The notes under the pieces: generated by a model
Databases searched by the model: none
What the model saw: only the letters and a program-made list of their open reading frames with translations
Told to the model about the DNA's origin: nothing
Assembly: GCA_964580235.1 (NCBI GenBank)
Contig: CAZOJY010000036.1
Coordinates: 1 to 28,429, forward strand
Length of the DNA: 28,429 nucleotides
DNA from: G020348385 sp964580235
GTDB taxonomy: Bacteria; Acidobacteriota; Aminicenantia; Aminicenantales; Aminicenantaceae
Direction: 5' to 3'
Part shown: positions 1 through 8,198 of the stretch, in pieces
Position numbering within the stretch: the stretch's first letter is position 1
How the letters are laid out: each line of letters opens with the position of its first letter
Made by a program: the position numbers and the translations under genes

Positions 1-148
1 AGCCTTTCGCGCCCTCGCACCCCGTGTGCGATAGAGCGCTGTATATGTCATTTCTGAGAGTCAAGAGAGAGGGGTCTTCGGCGTGAATGGGTGTAAAAGA
101 AAATAATAACAATACACCGATGGGGAAAAAAATCATTCGCTTTTTCAT
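1..148 (-). CDS. Partial exported protein (N-terminus only), possibly S13-type D-Ala-D-Ala carboxypeptidase
   Basis: An open frame starts at ATG 148 and runs off the left edge, giving about 49 residues. An AGAGGAGG Shine-Dalgarno lies just upstream. The product begins MKKRMIFFPIGVLLLF and ends its leader in THIH-like FTPIHAED, a clear signal peptide with probable cleavage after HA. The mature start (DPSLLTLRNDIYSALS, then GCEGAKG) has the feel of the LRxDI...AGA stretch that opens DacB/PBP4 (peptidase S13) proteins, but too little is present to be sure. It lies downstream of the minus-strand metabolic genes, separated by a 221-bp gap with its own possible promoter. Exported status is well supported; the family is a guess. 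Confidence 0.6.
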   Translation of the reverse strand, partial: MKKRMIFFPIGVLLLFSFTPIHAEDPSLLTLRNDIYSALSHTGCEGAKG

Positions 149-197
149 TTGGCCTCCTCTATCCAATCTCTCTAGCCTGAACTATCCATAAAAAATG

Positions 198-328
198 CCG
201 GTGCCAACCCGCCCCTCCCCAACATTAAGGTACACATCCAGAATATTATCCTGATATTCCTATCAATGACAACAAAAGTATTATCAGGCCCGCCATTTAA
301 AGTTAGTGCGGGGTGGATTGGCACCCGG
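198..328. repeat. Imperfect large inverted repeat in the gap before the edge gene
   Basis: The arm at 198-228 (starts CCGGTGCCAACCCGCCCC, ends TTAA) pairs with the arm at 297-328 in inverted orientation. By eye about 25 of 31 positions match with one gap. The 68-bp loop holds a possible minus-strand promoter. It is too large and lacks a T-run for a factor-independent terminator. It may be a decayed MITE-like palindrome or a regulatory structure in the leader of the gene that starts at 148. Confidence 0.5.
245..272 (-). promoter_or_regulatory. Possible sigma-70-type promoter for the exported edge gene
   Basis: Read on the minus strand: TTGTCA (267-272), 16-bp spacer, GATAAT (245-250), each 5 of 6 to consensus. 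Transcription would begin near 238, placing one arm of the inverted repeat in a 5' leader of about 90 nt before ATG 148. Motif match only. Confidence 0.35.
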
Positions 329-369
329 TTTGTGGACCGAATTATAAAATCAGAGCAAGCGAATCTGTT

Positions 370-750
370 TTACGACTTTAAAATTTTCAATGCCCTGTCA
401 ATGTCGGAGACATCCATGATGACAGATATGGTATTGGCTTTTGAGCTCAAAGTGCCATAACAATATTCGATGTTTATACCTTTATTGCCCAACAACGTGG
501 CCACATCAGCCAGAGCACCAGACCTATGCTCTAGATCCACCCTCAAGACTTCTCTTGTTTCTGTCTCATACTTGTACCTTGTGAGGATTTTCATCGCCTT
601 GTTGATGTTCTTCACATAGAGTTTTGCAGAGTCTTGAAAAAGCCCTATGGCCTCGATGTTGATTCCGTTTTCAGATAGACAACCGCAAAGGTCTCCCAAC
701 GTTGACGGTTTGTTTTCCAAAACCACAAATATTTCAGTAATTCTTTCCAT
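370..750 (-). CDS. Tandem ACT-domain protein
   Basis: 126 residues made of two ACT domains and nothing else: residues about 3-65 (ITEIFVVLENKPSTLGDLCG) and about 70-126 (LRVDLEHRSGALADVATLLG). Both show the beta-alpha-beta pattern with the Gly/Leu turn that binds small ligands, usually amino acids. No catalytic domain is attached, so it probably acts as a ligand-sensing regulatory subunit or binding protein; the partner is unknown. A strong GGGGG-containing ribosome site precedes the ATG. It follows the DHOD-like gene by 23 bp on the same strand, consistent with one transcript. Family assignment is secure; function is not. Confidence 0.85.
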   Translation of the reverse strand: MERITEIFVVLENKPSTLGDLCGCLSENGINIEAIGLFQDSAKLYVKNINKAMKILTRYKYETETREVLRVDLEHRSGALADVATLLGNKGINIEYCYGTLSSKANTISVIMDVSDIDRALKILKS

Positions 751-773
751 CTTTCCCCCTAAATCTTAAATTC

Positions 774-1766
774 TTATTTTTCTCCCGCATAGGTTTTCAG
801 ATATTGGGAGCGGAAATATATCCCCGCCTCTCCCAAATCTTTGAAGCTTAACTCTTGTTTTTTAAAAGAAAGTTCTCCCCGGAAACTTGCGAGATCAGGA
901 TATTTTTGTTCTGTCATCCAGGACTCCAATCCGTCTAGAAGATTGGCGGCTTCTTCCAATCCCTTGTGGTACAAGAGTGAACACACTTGAACAGCAGAGG
1001 CACCGGCAAGAATTTGTTTTACAACATCTTCAGCGCTCTGGATTCCTCCTGAAGAGGCCACATCACACCCCACTCTCCCGGAGAGAAGTCCCACCCACCT
1101 CAGGCTCTGATGGAGATCTCCTTTTCCCTTGCGGCTTTTCGTGCGGAGATGATGAACATCGATATCTGGCACAAGAAACCAGTTGAAGAGGACGAGGGCG
1201 TCACATCCCGCATCAGCGAGTTTTTGGGCTAGATGAGGAAGGGCCGTGATCTGCGTGGTGAGTTTCACAGCCACAGGGATGGTGATTTTCTTTTTGACTT
1301 CTTCCAAGATATTGATGTGATATTTTTCATAATCCGAACCTGGTGAAGCGAGATCGATCGGAAGAAAGTATATATTCAATTCCAGCCCATCGGCACCGGC
1401 ATCTTGAAGCTGCCGGGCAAAACTGGTCCAAAGCTTGGTCGTTTGACAGTTGATGCTTGCAATGATCGGAATGTTCACATCTTTTTTTGCCTGCTCGATC
1501 ATCCGCACAAGCTCCTGGGGCGCATATTCAAGCAGCCCTCCATGCCTCAGATAATCCAGCGCTTCTGGATAGATGTTAATCTCTTCTTCTGGAATATTTT
1601 GCTCGATCTGGAACTGTTCTTCGAAGATGGACTTGAGAACAACAGCACCGGCACCCGACTCCTCGCATTGTTTTATTCCGGCTAGAGATTTGGTCAGCCC
1701 CGAACTCCCGACAATGATCGGATTTCGAAGCTTGAGTCCCATATACGTGGTTTTCAAATCAACCAT
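774..1766 (-). CDS. Dihydroorotate dehydrogenase-like flavoprotein (not classical PyrD)
   Basis: 330 residues with the FMN-binding TIM-barrel of the DHOD family: N-terminal LKTTYMGLKLRNPIIVGSSG, AVKLTT near the middle, and C-terminal SSGGIQSAEDVVKQILAGAS followed by AVQVCS (phosphate-binding strands 7 and 8). At the position of the class 1 NxSCPN active-site loop the protein has ELNIYFLPIDLASPGSDYEK, so the usual catalytic Cys/Ser loop is missing. This matches the broad group annotated 'dihydroorotate dehydrogenase-like protein', whose substrate is unknown. AGGAG precedes ATG 1766 at good spacing. There is no pyrimidine gene next to it; neighbours are a GlcD-like oxidase and an ACT protein. 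A flavin oxidoreductase is likely; a role in pyrimidine synthesis is doubtful. Confidence 0.85.
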   Translation of the reverse strand: MVDLKTTYMGLKLRNPIIVGSSGLTKSLAGIKQCEESGAGAVVLKSIFEEQFQIEQNIPEEEINIYPEALDYLRHGGLLEYAPQELVRMIEQAKKDVNIPIIASINCQTTKLWTSFARQLQDAGADGLELNIYFLPIDLASPGSDYEKYHINILEEVKKKITIPVAVKLTTQITALPHLAQKLADAGCDALVLFNWFLVPDIDVHHLRTKSRKGKGDLHQSLRWVGLLSGRVGCDVASSGGIQSAEDVVKQILAGASAVQVCSLLYHKGLEEAANLLDGLESWMTEQKYPDLASFRGELSFKKQELSFKDLGEAGIYFRSQYLKTYAGEK

Positions 1767-1841
1767 GTTTTTCTCCTGCTTGGATTATTCACAAAAGATG
1801 CCGATGACATAATTCATTTACAGACTCTACAACCATTTTGC

Positions 1842-3263
1842 CTAAAGGTCAAAGATTTTGCCGGGATTTAGGATGTTGTTCGGGTCAAAGGCTTTTTTAA
1901 TCCTCTTCATCAGGCAAATCGATTCCTCGTCTATAACATAGGAAAGATAGGGTTTTTTCACGATCCCGATTCCATGTTCTCCGGAAATTACCCCTCCCCT
2001 TTCCTGGCAGTCCCGGTATAGCTCTTTTCGGACGCTTCCCAGCTTCTTTACCCAATCTGCCTCAGGCAGAGGAATTATTTGACCGTCTTCGTACACAGCT
2101 TTCATGATATGGGTGTGCACATTTCCATCAGCTGCATGGCCAAAGGTCGGCAGCCAAATCCCGTATTTCTCAGAGACTTCCTGCACACGCTTGACATGGC
2201 GGGCAATCTCGGCGCGCGGCACGGCAATATCCAGGATTTCCAGAGTATGCGTTTTGATGGCCTCGTAAATTTTGCTTCGGATTTCGAGGACTTCCTGCTG
2301 TTTGCTCGGGCTATCCGCAACAAAGACATCGAGGGCACCCTTTGCCACGCAGACTTCAGCTACCAGTTCAGATAGCTGGTCCATCTGTTCCTCGGTCGAT
2401 GCATCCAATATGACAAGCAAATAGGTGCTGCCCAAAGAGCACGGCCACCGTTCGTGCAGAAAATCTTCCGTAATCTGGATGACATCTTTCGGGATAAACT
2501 CCACAGCCAGGGGTGTGATTTTTTTGGCCATGAGGTCCGGCACGGTATCGATGGCCTGCTCCAGATCGTCATACGGGATGATCAGAGAACGGGACATTTG
2601 GGGAGATGGCATGAGCTGGATGATCGCTTTGGTGATAATGCCCAGCGTGCCTTCAGAGCCGATCATCAAATTCAATAAATTGTATCCGGTGCTGGATTTC
2701 ATTAGTTTTCCGCCCAAGTTGACAACAGCTCCCGAAGGAAGGACTACTTCCAATCCCCGCACATAGTTGCGGACAACGCCGTATTTCACCGCCCTGGCCC
2801 CTCCAGCATTCGTAGCGATGACACCGCCGATCATGGCTGTCTCATCTCCAGGATGAGGAGGAAAAAACAGGCCCTCCTCCTCGACACGCAAGTAAAAGTC
2901 CAGAAGACGAACACCAGATTCGGTAACGATCATCTGATTATGCTGGTCGACTTCGACAATCCGGCTCATCCTCTCTAGAGAAAGAACGATCCCCGCGTTA
3001 CTCGGAACACACCCGCCGCACAATCCTGTTGCCCCTCCACGGGGAGTCACCGGGATTTTTTCTTTGTTGGCCAAGCGGCAAATCCGGGAAATTTCACCTG
3101 TGGAATTTGGTTTGACAACAACGTCCGGCTCTCGGGTTATGTCGCTGAGAGAAAATTCATCATGGCTGTAATCGATTATTTTTTCCGGGTCGCAGAGCAC
3201 ATTCTTTTTGCCGACGATTCTTTCAAGTTCCTTAATAACTCTATCGCTCACTGCGTTAAACAT
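1842..3263 (-). CDS. FAD-linked oxidase, GlcD/D-lactate dehydrogenase type
   Basis: 473 residues, usual length for GlcD. The FAD-binding PCMH domain (about 40-215) contains PRGGATGLCGGCVPSNAGIV and IGSEGTLGIITKA. The C-terminal oxidase domain has the metal/substrate motif FGHAADGNVH and ends with the hallmark VISGEHGIGIVKKPYL. The family oxidises 2-hydroxy acids (glycolate, D-lactate and similar) and passes electrons on, usually through an iron-sulphur partner such as GlcF. No such partner is in the window, so the acceptor is unknown. Its start is 2 nt after the antiporter stop, and its ribosome site (AAAGGTGA) lies inside the end of the antiporter gene, so the two are probably translationally coupled. 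Exact substrate cannot be read from sequence. Confidence 0.9.
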   Translation of the reverse strand: MFNAVSDRVIKELERIVGKKNVLCDPEKIIDYSHDEFSLSDITREPDVVVKPNSTGEISRICRLANKEKIPVTPRGGATGLCGGCVPSNAGIVLSLERMSRIVEVDQHNQMIVTESGVRLLDFYLRVEEEGLFFPPHPGDETAMIGGVIATNAGGARAVKYGVVRNYVRGLEVVLPSGAVVNLGGKLMKSSTGYNLLNLMIGSEGTLGIITKAIIQLMPSPQMSRSLIIPYDDLEQAIDTVPDLMAKKITPLAVEFIPKDVIQITEDFLHERWPCSLGSTYLLVILDASTEEQMDQLSELVAEVCVAKGALDVFVADSPSKQQEVLEIRSKIYEAIKTHTLEILDIAVPRAEIARHVKRVQEVSEKYGIWLPTFGHAADGNVHTHIMKAVYEDGQIIPLPEADWVKKLGSVRKELYRDCQERGGVISGEHGIGIVKKPYLSYVIDEESICLMKRIKKAFDPNNILNPGKIFDL

Positions 3264-3265
3264 GC

Positions 3266-4474
3266 TTATTCACCTTTTTTTGATTTTTCTTCACCGTTGG
3301 TCTCTTTTTTCCTTCTTTTCTTTCTCCGTTTCCTTTGAAAAGCCGTTAGGATCATCGGCGGCGTAATGATCGTTGTCAAGAGAGACATGCCGAGGACCAC
3401 AGAATAAATTTCTTGTGTGATCGAATGGAGCGAGAGACCGATCAGAGCCACGATAATTCCCACTTCCCCGCGCGGAACCATGCACACGCCGATCTGGATT
3501 TTTGTCCGCCAATCCTCCTGCCAACAGGCAACGCCTGCGCCAGCCATCTTGCTCACCACGGCGACAGCCGAGATCACTAGGACCAGCACAACCAGCCGGG
3601 GCTCGATAAAAGTCCGTGGATCGAGATGGGCTCCCATCATCACAAAAAAGAACGGAAGCAGAAATTCATTCACATATTTGACTTTGTTCTCCAGGTCATA
3701 CACTCCGGCCATTTCGTCGATCACGATCCCGGCCATGAACGAACCGATGATGGCAGCCAGGCCGATCACATCGGCCAGTTCAGCCAGGCCCAGACAGAGA
3801 ATAACAGATAAAACAAACGGGCCCTCCGGAATGTTCAGTTTTTCCACCCACCTGCGTGTTTTCCTGGCCATTCGAGGACCCCACCATATGAGGAAGCCGA
3901 CAAAAGCTAAAGATTCCAGAACCAAGAGGGAAAACTCGAGAGTTTGGAATTCCTGGCGCGCAAGCCCCTTCACAATGGCAAGAACGATCAATGCGAGAAT
4001 ATCGTCCAGCACTGCGGCACCCAGCACGATGTAGGCAACTCTGTGTTTTATCAACCCCATATCCTGGAGGACCTTCACCGATATTCCGACGCTGGTGGCG
4101 AGAATAGCGGTTGCGATAAAAAGGCTTTCGACAAAAGAAAAACCCAACCAGAACACAGTCACAAAACCCATGACAAGCGGAAACAGAACACCCAACAATC
4201 CCACAAAAACAGCGGTGCGGCCGACGGCGAACAGGTCCTTGACCCTGATCTCGAGCCCGACATGAAACAGCAGAAAAATCACCCCGATTTCGGCAAAGGA
4301 CATCAGAACATGATTTTCCGTGCTGATGATCCCCAGGACATAATTGCCGAGCAGAACCCCTGCCATCAATTCCCCGATTATGGCCGGCATCCGGAGCCGG
4401 GTGAAAAGCTCTCCCAGTATTTTGGCAGAGGCAAAAATGATGAAAAAATAAAATAGGAGATTTCCTGCTTCCAT
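3266..4474 (-). CDS. CPA2-family cation/proton antiporter (NapA/KefB type)
   Basis: 402 residues, about 12 membrane helices, with a short basic C-terminal tail (KRRKKRRKKETNGEEKSKKG). Family signs: FHVGLEIRVKDL in helix 3, DDILALIVLA (the two-aspartate-type ion site in a membrane helix), GSFMAGIVIDEM and MVPRGEVGIIVALIGLS. It exchanges Na+ or K+ for protons across the inner membrane. No RCK/TrkA regulatory domain is attached, so it is closer to stand-alone NapA-type exchangers than to full KefB/KefC. It sits 10 bp after the nuclease gene and is followed directly by the GlcD-like gene. The ion specificity is not visible. Confidence 0.9.
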   Translation of the reverse strand: MEAGNLLFYFFIIFASAKILGELFTRLRMPAIIGELMAGVLLGNYVLGIISTENHVLMSFAEIGVIFLLFHVGLEIRVKDLFAVGRTAVFVGLLGVLFPLVMGFVTVFWLGFSFVESLFIATAILATSVGISVKVLQDMGLIKHRVAYIVLGAAVLDDILALIVLAIVKGLARQEFQTLEFSLLVLESLAFVGFLIWWGPRMARKTRRWVEKLNIPEGPFVLSVILCLGLAELADVIGLAAIIGSFMAGIVIDEMAGVYDLENKVKYVNEFLLPFFFVMMGAHLDPRTFIEPRLVVLVLVISAVAVVSKMAGAGVACWQEDWRTKIQIGVCMVPRGEVGIIVALIGLSLHSITQEIYSVVLGMSLLTTIITPPMILTAFQRKRRKKRRKKETNGEEKSKKGE

Positions 4475-4484
4475 GTTTCCAGGT

Positions 4485-5258
4485 CTATTGTTTAAACCAA
4501 GTCATGCCTTCTGTCAATGACAAGGTTTGGCCCCCAATTTGGGAAGGGAAAAAGAGCATGATCTGGGGCTGGCCCCTGTATTCTTCCAGATAGCCAAAAA
4601 CCTCGATGGCCTTCCCTTTAATCCTTTGAATTTCTCCGAAAAAAGAGATATATTCCTCCGGGATCAGCACGGCAAAATCTTTGGTTTTGGGATAAAGATA
4701 TACAAAATTGTTGCTCCTTCGCATACTTTTACAGACAAAATTCACCCTGCTCAATTTTCCGATGTGATTCCGGACTTCTTGAACCGGAATGAGGGGATAA
4801 GGGTACTCCTGCCAGAAGCCCCTCCCCAGCTCCCGGGCCTCTTTCTGGGCCTGGATGAATTTTTTATTCATAGTATACGGAAATTTCAAATAAACGCGGG
4901 CAAATCCCTGCTTCAGAATAAACTCGTTAAAAAGCCTGTCTCCTATCCAGACATAAGCCAGGAGCCTTCCGTACTTATCCTCCTGCTCTGGTTCGTAGGT
5001 GAGCTCTACGGGTTTCCGGAAAAGATGATGGAACGTAAATCTCTTGGCAAGCAAAGCCTCGAGTTGTTTCTCTGAACTCTCATCCGTGATCTCCGGCGTA
5101 TCGATTCCGATCAGACGAACCCGCCGATCGGGCCCATCGTCAAACCTCACTTTAACAGTATCTCCATCATAAACTGCAATAATAGTCCCATTATCTCTCC
5201 GGTGGATTTGTGCAAAACAAAGGCCAATGCACAGAAGAAAAGCCAGCACTTTTTTCAT
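4485..5258 (-). CDS. Exported thermonuclease (SNase-like) with C-terminal OB-like region
   Basis: 257 residues. The ATG at 5258 is preferred over a TTG two codons upstream because it gives a clean signal peptide, MKKVLAFLLCIGLCFAQ. The nuclease domain (about 20-150) keeps the staphylococcal nuclease residues: RVRLIGIDTPE (Arg, Asp, Glu) and EDKYGRLLAYVW plus LKQGFARVYLKF. Residues about 160-245 form a second region with strands and EYRGQPQIMLF, like the nucleic-acid-binding OB-fold found behind some exported nucleases. It probably degrades extracellular or periplasmic DNA/RNA using calcium. It lies 27 bp after the transketolase gene and 10 bp before the antiporter gene. Confidence 0.88.
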   Translation of the reverse strand: MKKVLAFLLCIGLCFAQIHRRDNGTIIAVYDGDTVKVRFDDGPDRRVRLIGIDTPEITDESSEKQLEALLAKRFTFHHLFRKPVELTYEPEQEDKYGRLLAYVWIGDRLFNEFILKQGFARVYLKFPYTMNKKFIQAQKEARELGRGFWQEYPYPLIPVQEVRNHIGKLSRVNFVCKSMRRSNNFVYLYPKTKDFAVLIPEEYISFFGEIQRIKGKAIEVFGYLEEYRGQPQIMLFFPSQIGGQTLSLTEGMTWFKQ

Positions 5259-5285
5259 CTTCAATACACGTTAAAAGGAAAAGGA

Positions 5286-7115
5286 CTACTTTTTTTTGAC
5301 GAGTTGTTTCACAGCCTGTTTTATATGCCCGGCAGATATGCCGTATTTTTCCAGCAATTCCCGGGGTTTACCCGAACGGGGCAGATCGTCGACAGCCAAG
5401 TGCACCAAATCGGCTTTGCCGCCGAGGAGAGATGCAACCGCATCGCCCAGTCCTCCGCTCCGGAAATGATCCTCCACCACAACGGCTTTATTCCCAGCCC
5501 TGGCCACCTTATTTTGAATCTTGGGATCCATGGGCTGGACCGAGTAGGCATCGATCACACGTACCAATATATTCTCTTTTTTGAGTTCTTCATAAGCTCT
5601 TAAGGCCTCATGAACCGTTATCCCCGCCGCAATCACAGCCGCACTGTCCTTCTGGTTTTTTCTCAGGATTCTGGAACCCCCGATAGGAAAATCTTCACCT
5701 TTTTTGTAAAGGAGGGGTGTGCCGGGACGTGTGGTCCGCAGGTAAGCCAATCCTTTGTGCCTGGCCATAGCCTCAACACACCTTTCTGTGGAATAAGCAT
5801 CGCTGGGATAGAGCACAACACAGCCTGGGATCGGACGAAACAGAGCCAAATCTTCCAAACCCATCTGAGAAGGTCCGTCAGCTCCGATGCTTACTCCGAC
5901 ATGGGAGCCGACAAATTTCATGTTGGAAAAGGAATATCCGGCCATTCTTATCTGATCATGAGCCCGGCATAAAAACGCCGCGAATGTCGCAATAAACGGG
6001 AGGTATCCTCTTGCCGCCATACCGATTCCTATTCCCACCATGTTTTGTTCGGCAATATATACCTCGAATGATCTTTTGGGATAGGCCGCAAAAAAAGCAT
6101 CGGCATACGTAGAATTTTTTACATCCCCATCGATGGATACAACTGCCTCATTGACTTTTCCCAAGTTTACAAGAGCATTGCCGTAGGCACGTCTTGTGGG
6201 TGTATCCTTATTGTATGTGTTTTTTGCAAATTTAAATCCTCTTTTTATTTTGGGCTTTTTTAATCGATTCGGCTTTTTGACATATTTTTTTGCATCGATT
6301 TCTTGCATCGGGCCAAGCTCATCGAGCGCCCGCAAAAGATCCTCTTGACTCAAGGGTTTGCCATGCCACCCATTTTTATCTTCACAAAAGGAAACGCCTT
6401 TGCCTTTTATAGTTTTTGCAATGATGGCCGTTGGCTTTTTCGATTGTTTCGCTTTTTTAAATGCGGATAATATCTGCGAAATGTTGTGCCCGTCGATTTT
6501 TATGGCGTTCCAGCCGAAGGCTTTAAACTTTTTCTCATAAGCATCCAGATCGTGTCCATGCATGGTCGGATCCGATTGCCCCAACCTGTTTATGTCCAAT
6601 ACCGCACAGAGGTTATCCAACCCAGCCAGCCAGGCTTGGTTCGCGGCTTCCCATACAGCTCCCTCAGCACATTCCCCATCTCCCAGCACGACATAAACCC
6701 GTCTCGGGCATTTTCCCAGCTTCATGGCCATAGCCAGTCCCACTCCGACCGAAAGGCCCTGACCGAGAGATCCCGTTGCCCCCTTGACCCATCTCATCCG
6801 AGGTGTAGGGTGTCCTTCTAGGGAAGATGTGATTTTCCGCAGATTCCTAAGGCTTTTGACTGAGATAATACCGGCTTCGGCGTAAGCCGCCCAGAGAATA
6901 GGAGCCGCATGACCTTTGGAGAGAACGAATTCATCATTGGCCCAATCAAAAGGATCATGAATGTTATACTGCATTTCATCGAAGAACAAACAGGCCGCCA
7001 GTTCTGCCATCGAAGAACATGTCGTAGGATGACCGGATCCTGCCTTGGTGGTCATCTTGAAAGAGTGGATCCTTAACCTTTGGGCAATCTTTTCCAGAGC
7101 CTTTTTTTTGTCCAT
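5286..7115 (-). CDS. tkt: Transketolase, single-chain, mammalian-like
   Basis: 609 residues. The start at 7115 (MDKKKALEKIAQRLR) is supported by an AAGGAGG site 10 nt upstream; an upstream ATG at 7166 lacks one. Thiamine diphosphate motif GDGECAEGAVWEAAN runs into the cofactor loop, and the activating glutamate is in YIAEQNMVGIGIGMA. It has both halves that are split in archaeal-type enzymes. RLGQSDPTMHGHD, AIIAKTIKGKGV with WHGKPL, and FVGSHVGVSIGADGPSQMGL resemble human TKT far more than E. coli TktA. The enzyme moves two-carbon units between sugar phosphates in the pentose phosphate pathway. 27 bp separate it from the nuclease gene. Confidence 0.95.
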   Translation of the reverse strand: MDKKKALEKIAQRLRIHSFKMTTKAGSGHPTTCSSMAELAACLFFDEMQYNIHDPFDWANDEFVLSKGHAAPILWAAYAEAGIISVKSLRNLRKITSSLEGHPTPRMRWVKGATGSLGQGLSVGVGLAMAMKLGKCPRRVYVVLGDGECAEGAVWEAANQAWLAGLDNLCAVLDINRLGQSDPTMHGHDLDAYEKKFKAFGWNAIKIDGHNISQILSAFKKAKQSKKPTAIIAKTIKGKGVSFCEDKNGWHGKPLSQEDLLRALDELGPMQEIDAKKYVKKPNRLKKPKIKRGFKFAKNTYNKDTPTRRAYGNALVNLGKVNEAVVSIDGDVKNSTYADAFFAAYPKRSFEVYIAEQNMVGIGIGMAARGYLPFIATFAAFLCRAHDQIRMAGYSFSNMKFVGSHVGVSIGADGPSQMGLEDLALFRPIPGCVVLYPSDAYSTERCVEAMARHKGLAYLRTTRPGTPLLYKKGEDFPIGGSRILRKNQKDSAAVIAAGITVHEALRAYEELKKENILVRVIDAYSVQPMDPKIQNKVARAGNKAVVVEDHFRSGGLGDAVASLLGGKADLVHLAVDDLPRSGKPRELLEKYGISAGHIKQAVKQLVKKK

Positions 7116-7187
7116 AAGGGCAGAGCCTCCTTTTGATAGTGTTTCTTCAGGGCAATTCAGCCGCATTATATTATCATCTTCTCTCTT

Positions 7188-8114
7188 TCACAATAAATTT
7201 CTTTCATACCAAAACTCCCGGGATCTTATTCTAAATCCTGCAGATTTATAAAGGTGTACGGCGGGAGTATTTTCACTGTCAACCGTAAGCTCCAAAGAAG
7301 TTCCTTCCTTTTTTCTTAAGTGACCGATGCAGGCCTGGAATAATTTTTTTCCCCAACCTTTCGTTTGAAATTCCGGATCTATCCCAAACATGTGAAGCCG
7401 CCATTTCCTTTTATCGATGGCTTTTCCTTCTCTGATCACAGGATGCAGCCAGGAATATCCGATGATTTTTTCTTTCTCTCGAATCATCAAGATATCCTGC
7501 CATTTGCTTTGGGTTAATCGGAAAAAGTACCGTATGTCTTCAGGAGAGTTCGGACAGAATCCCCAGCTCCCCGTGAAAATCCTATTCTGGACAGTGGCAA
7601 GCAAAGCAGCATCTCCTGCTCGGAAATGCTCGACAGCGAAAGAAACAGGGCTCCGCTCATGCGGTCCAGTCAAAACAAGTTCCATACCCAAAAAACATCT
7701 CGCTTGGGAAAAACCGAGTTCAACGGCAAAATTTCGGGTGAACTTGTCCTCCTCTGGGATACACACATGTGCCACTTTTGCGCCCTGCTGACGGCCACGT
7801 GCACACCCGTACCTCACCAATTCTTTTCCCACGCGCTTCCGCTGTACGGCAGGATGCACAAACCACTCGATGATCACTCTGTCAATACGAAGCTCCATCG
7901 TGACATCGGCAATACCGACGATCCTGCGGTTCCACTCGGCAAGGAACAGGTCTTTTTCCAATGAATAATTGGACCGGCCCAGGTTGTTCTTCACGACCGG
8001 CGACCCCCCCTGCCAGATTTCCCCTTTCATGTGATAAGCATAACGAAAAAAACTTTGAAACTTTGCCCAATCTCGGGAAGTAGGATTTGTGATGGATAAG
8101 GAACCTGTGTACAT
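7188..8114 (-). CDS. Tandem GNAT-domain acyltransferase (MshD-like architecture)
   Basis: 308 residues holding two GNAT folds. The first (about 5-150) has EWFVHPAVQRKRVGKELVRY; the second (about 160-305) has the intact acetyl-CoA loop IDPEFQTKGWGKKLF and the C-terminal ENTPAVHLYKSAGFRIRS. This two-GNAT layout and the C-terminal motif are those of mycothiol synthase MshD and relatives. The start at ATG 8114 is chosen because the longer frame (to 8240) would run over the divergent PIG-L gene and adds a non-homologous tail. It is divergent from PIG-L with 84 bp between starts. The substrate is unknown; an amino-sugar conjugate or amino acid is plausible from the neighbours. Confidence 0.85.
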   Translation of the reverse strand: MYTGSLSITNPTSRDWAKFQSFFRYAYHMKGEIWQGGSPVVKNNLGRSNYSLEKDLFLAEWNRRIVGIADVTMELRIDRVIIEWFVHPAVQRKRVGKELVRYGCARGRQQGAKVAHVCIPEEDKFTRNFAVELGFSQARCFLGMELVLTGPHERSPVSFAVEHFRAGDAALLATVQNRIFTGSWGFCPNSPEDIRYFFRLTQSKWQDILMIREKEKIIGYSWLHPVIREGKAIDKRKWRLHMFGIDPEFQTKGWGKKLFQACIGHLRKKEGTSLELTVDSENTPAVHLYKSAGFRIRSREFWYERNLL

Positions 8115-8138
8115 AATGAAGCGTCCCCGAAGCCAGGC

Positions 8139-8168
8139 ATTGTACCAGAGAATATGATAATATACAAT
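8139..8168. promoter_or_regulatory. Overlapping divergent promoters built on an inverted repeat
   Basis: ATTGTA (8139-8144) and TACAAT (8163-8168) are inverted copies. On the plus strand TTGTAC (8140-8145), 17 bp, TACAAT (8163-8168) faces PIG-L; on the minus strand TTGTAT (8162-8167), 17 bp, TACAAT (8139-8144) faces the GNAT gene. The -10 boxes are 5 of 6, the -35 boxes weak (3 of 6). RNA polymerase could bind in only one direction at a time, so the two genes would share control. Confidence 0.4.
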
Positions 8169-8198
8169 TTCTGATGTTGGATGAAGTGAGGAGAGATA

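Noticed and set aside
266..460. Plus-strand 64-codon frame
   Set aside because: Crosses the inverted repeat and the antisense of the ACT gene; no ribosome site; no recognisable protein pattern.
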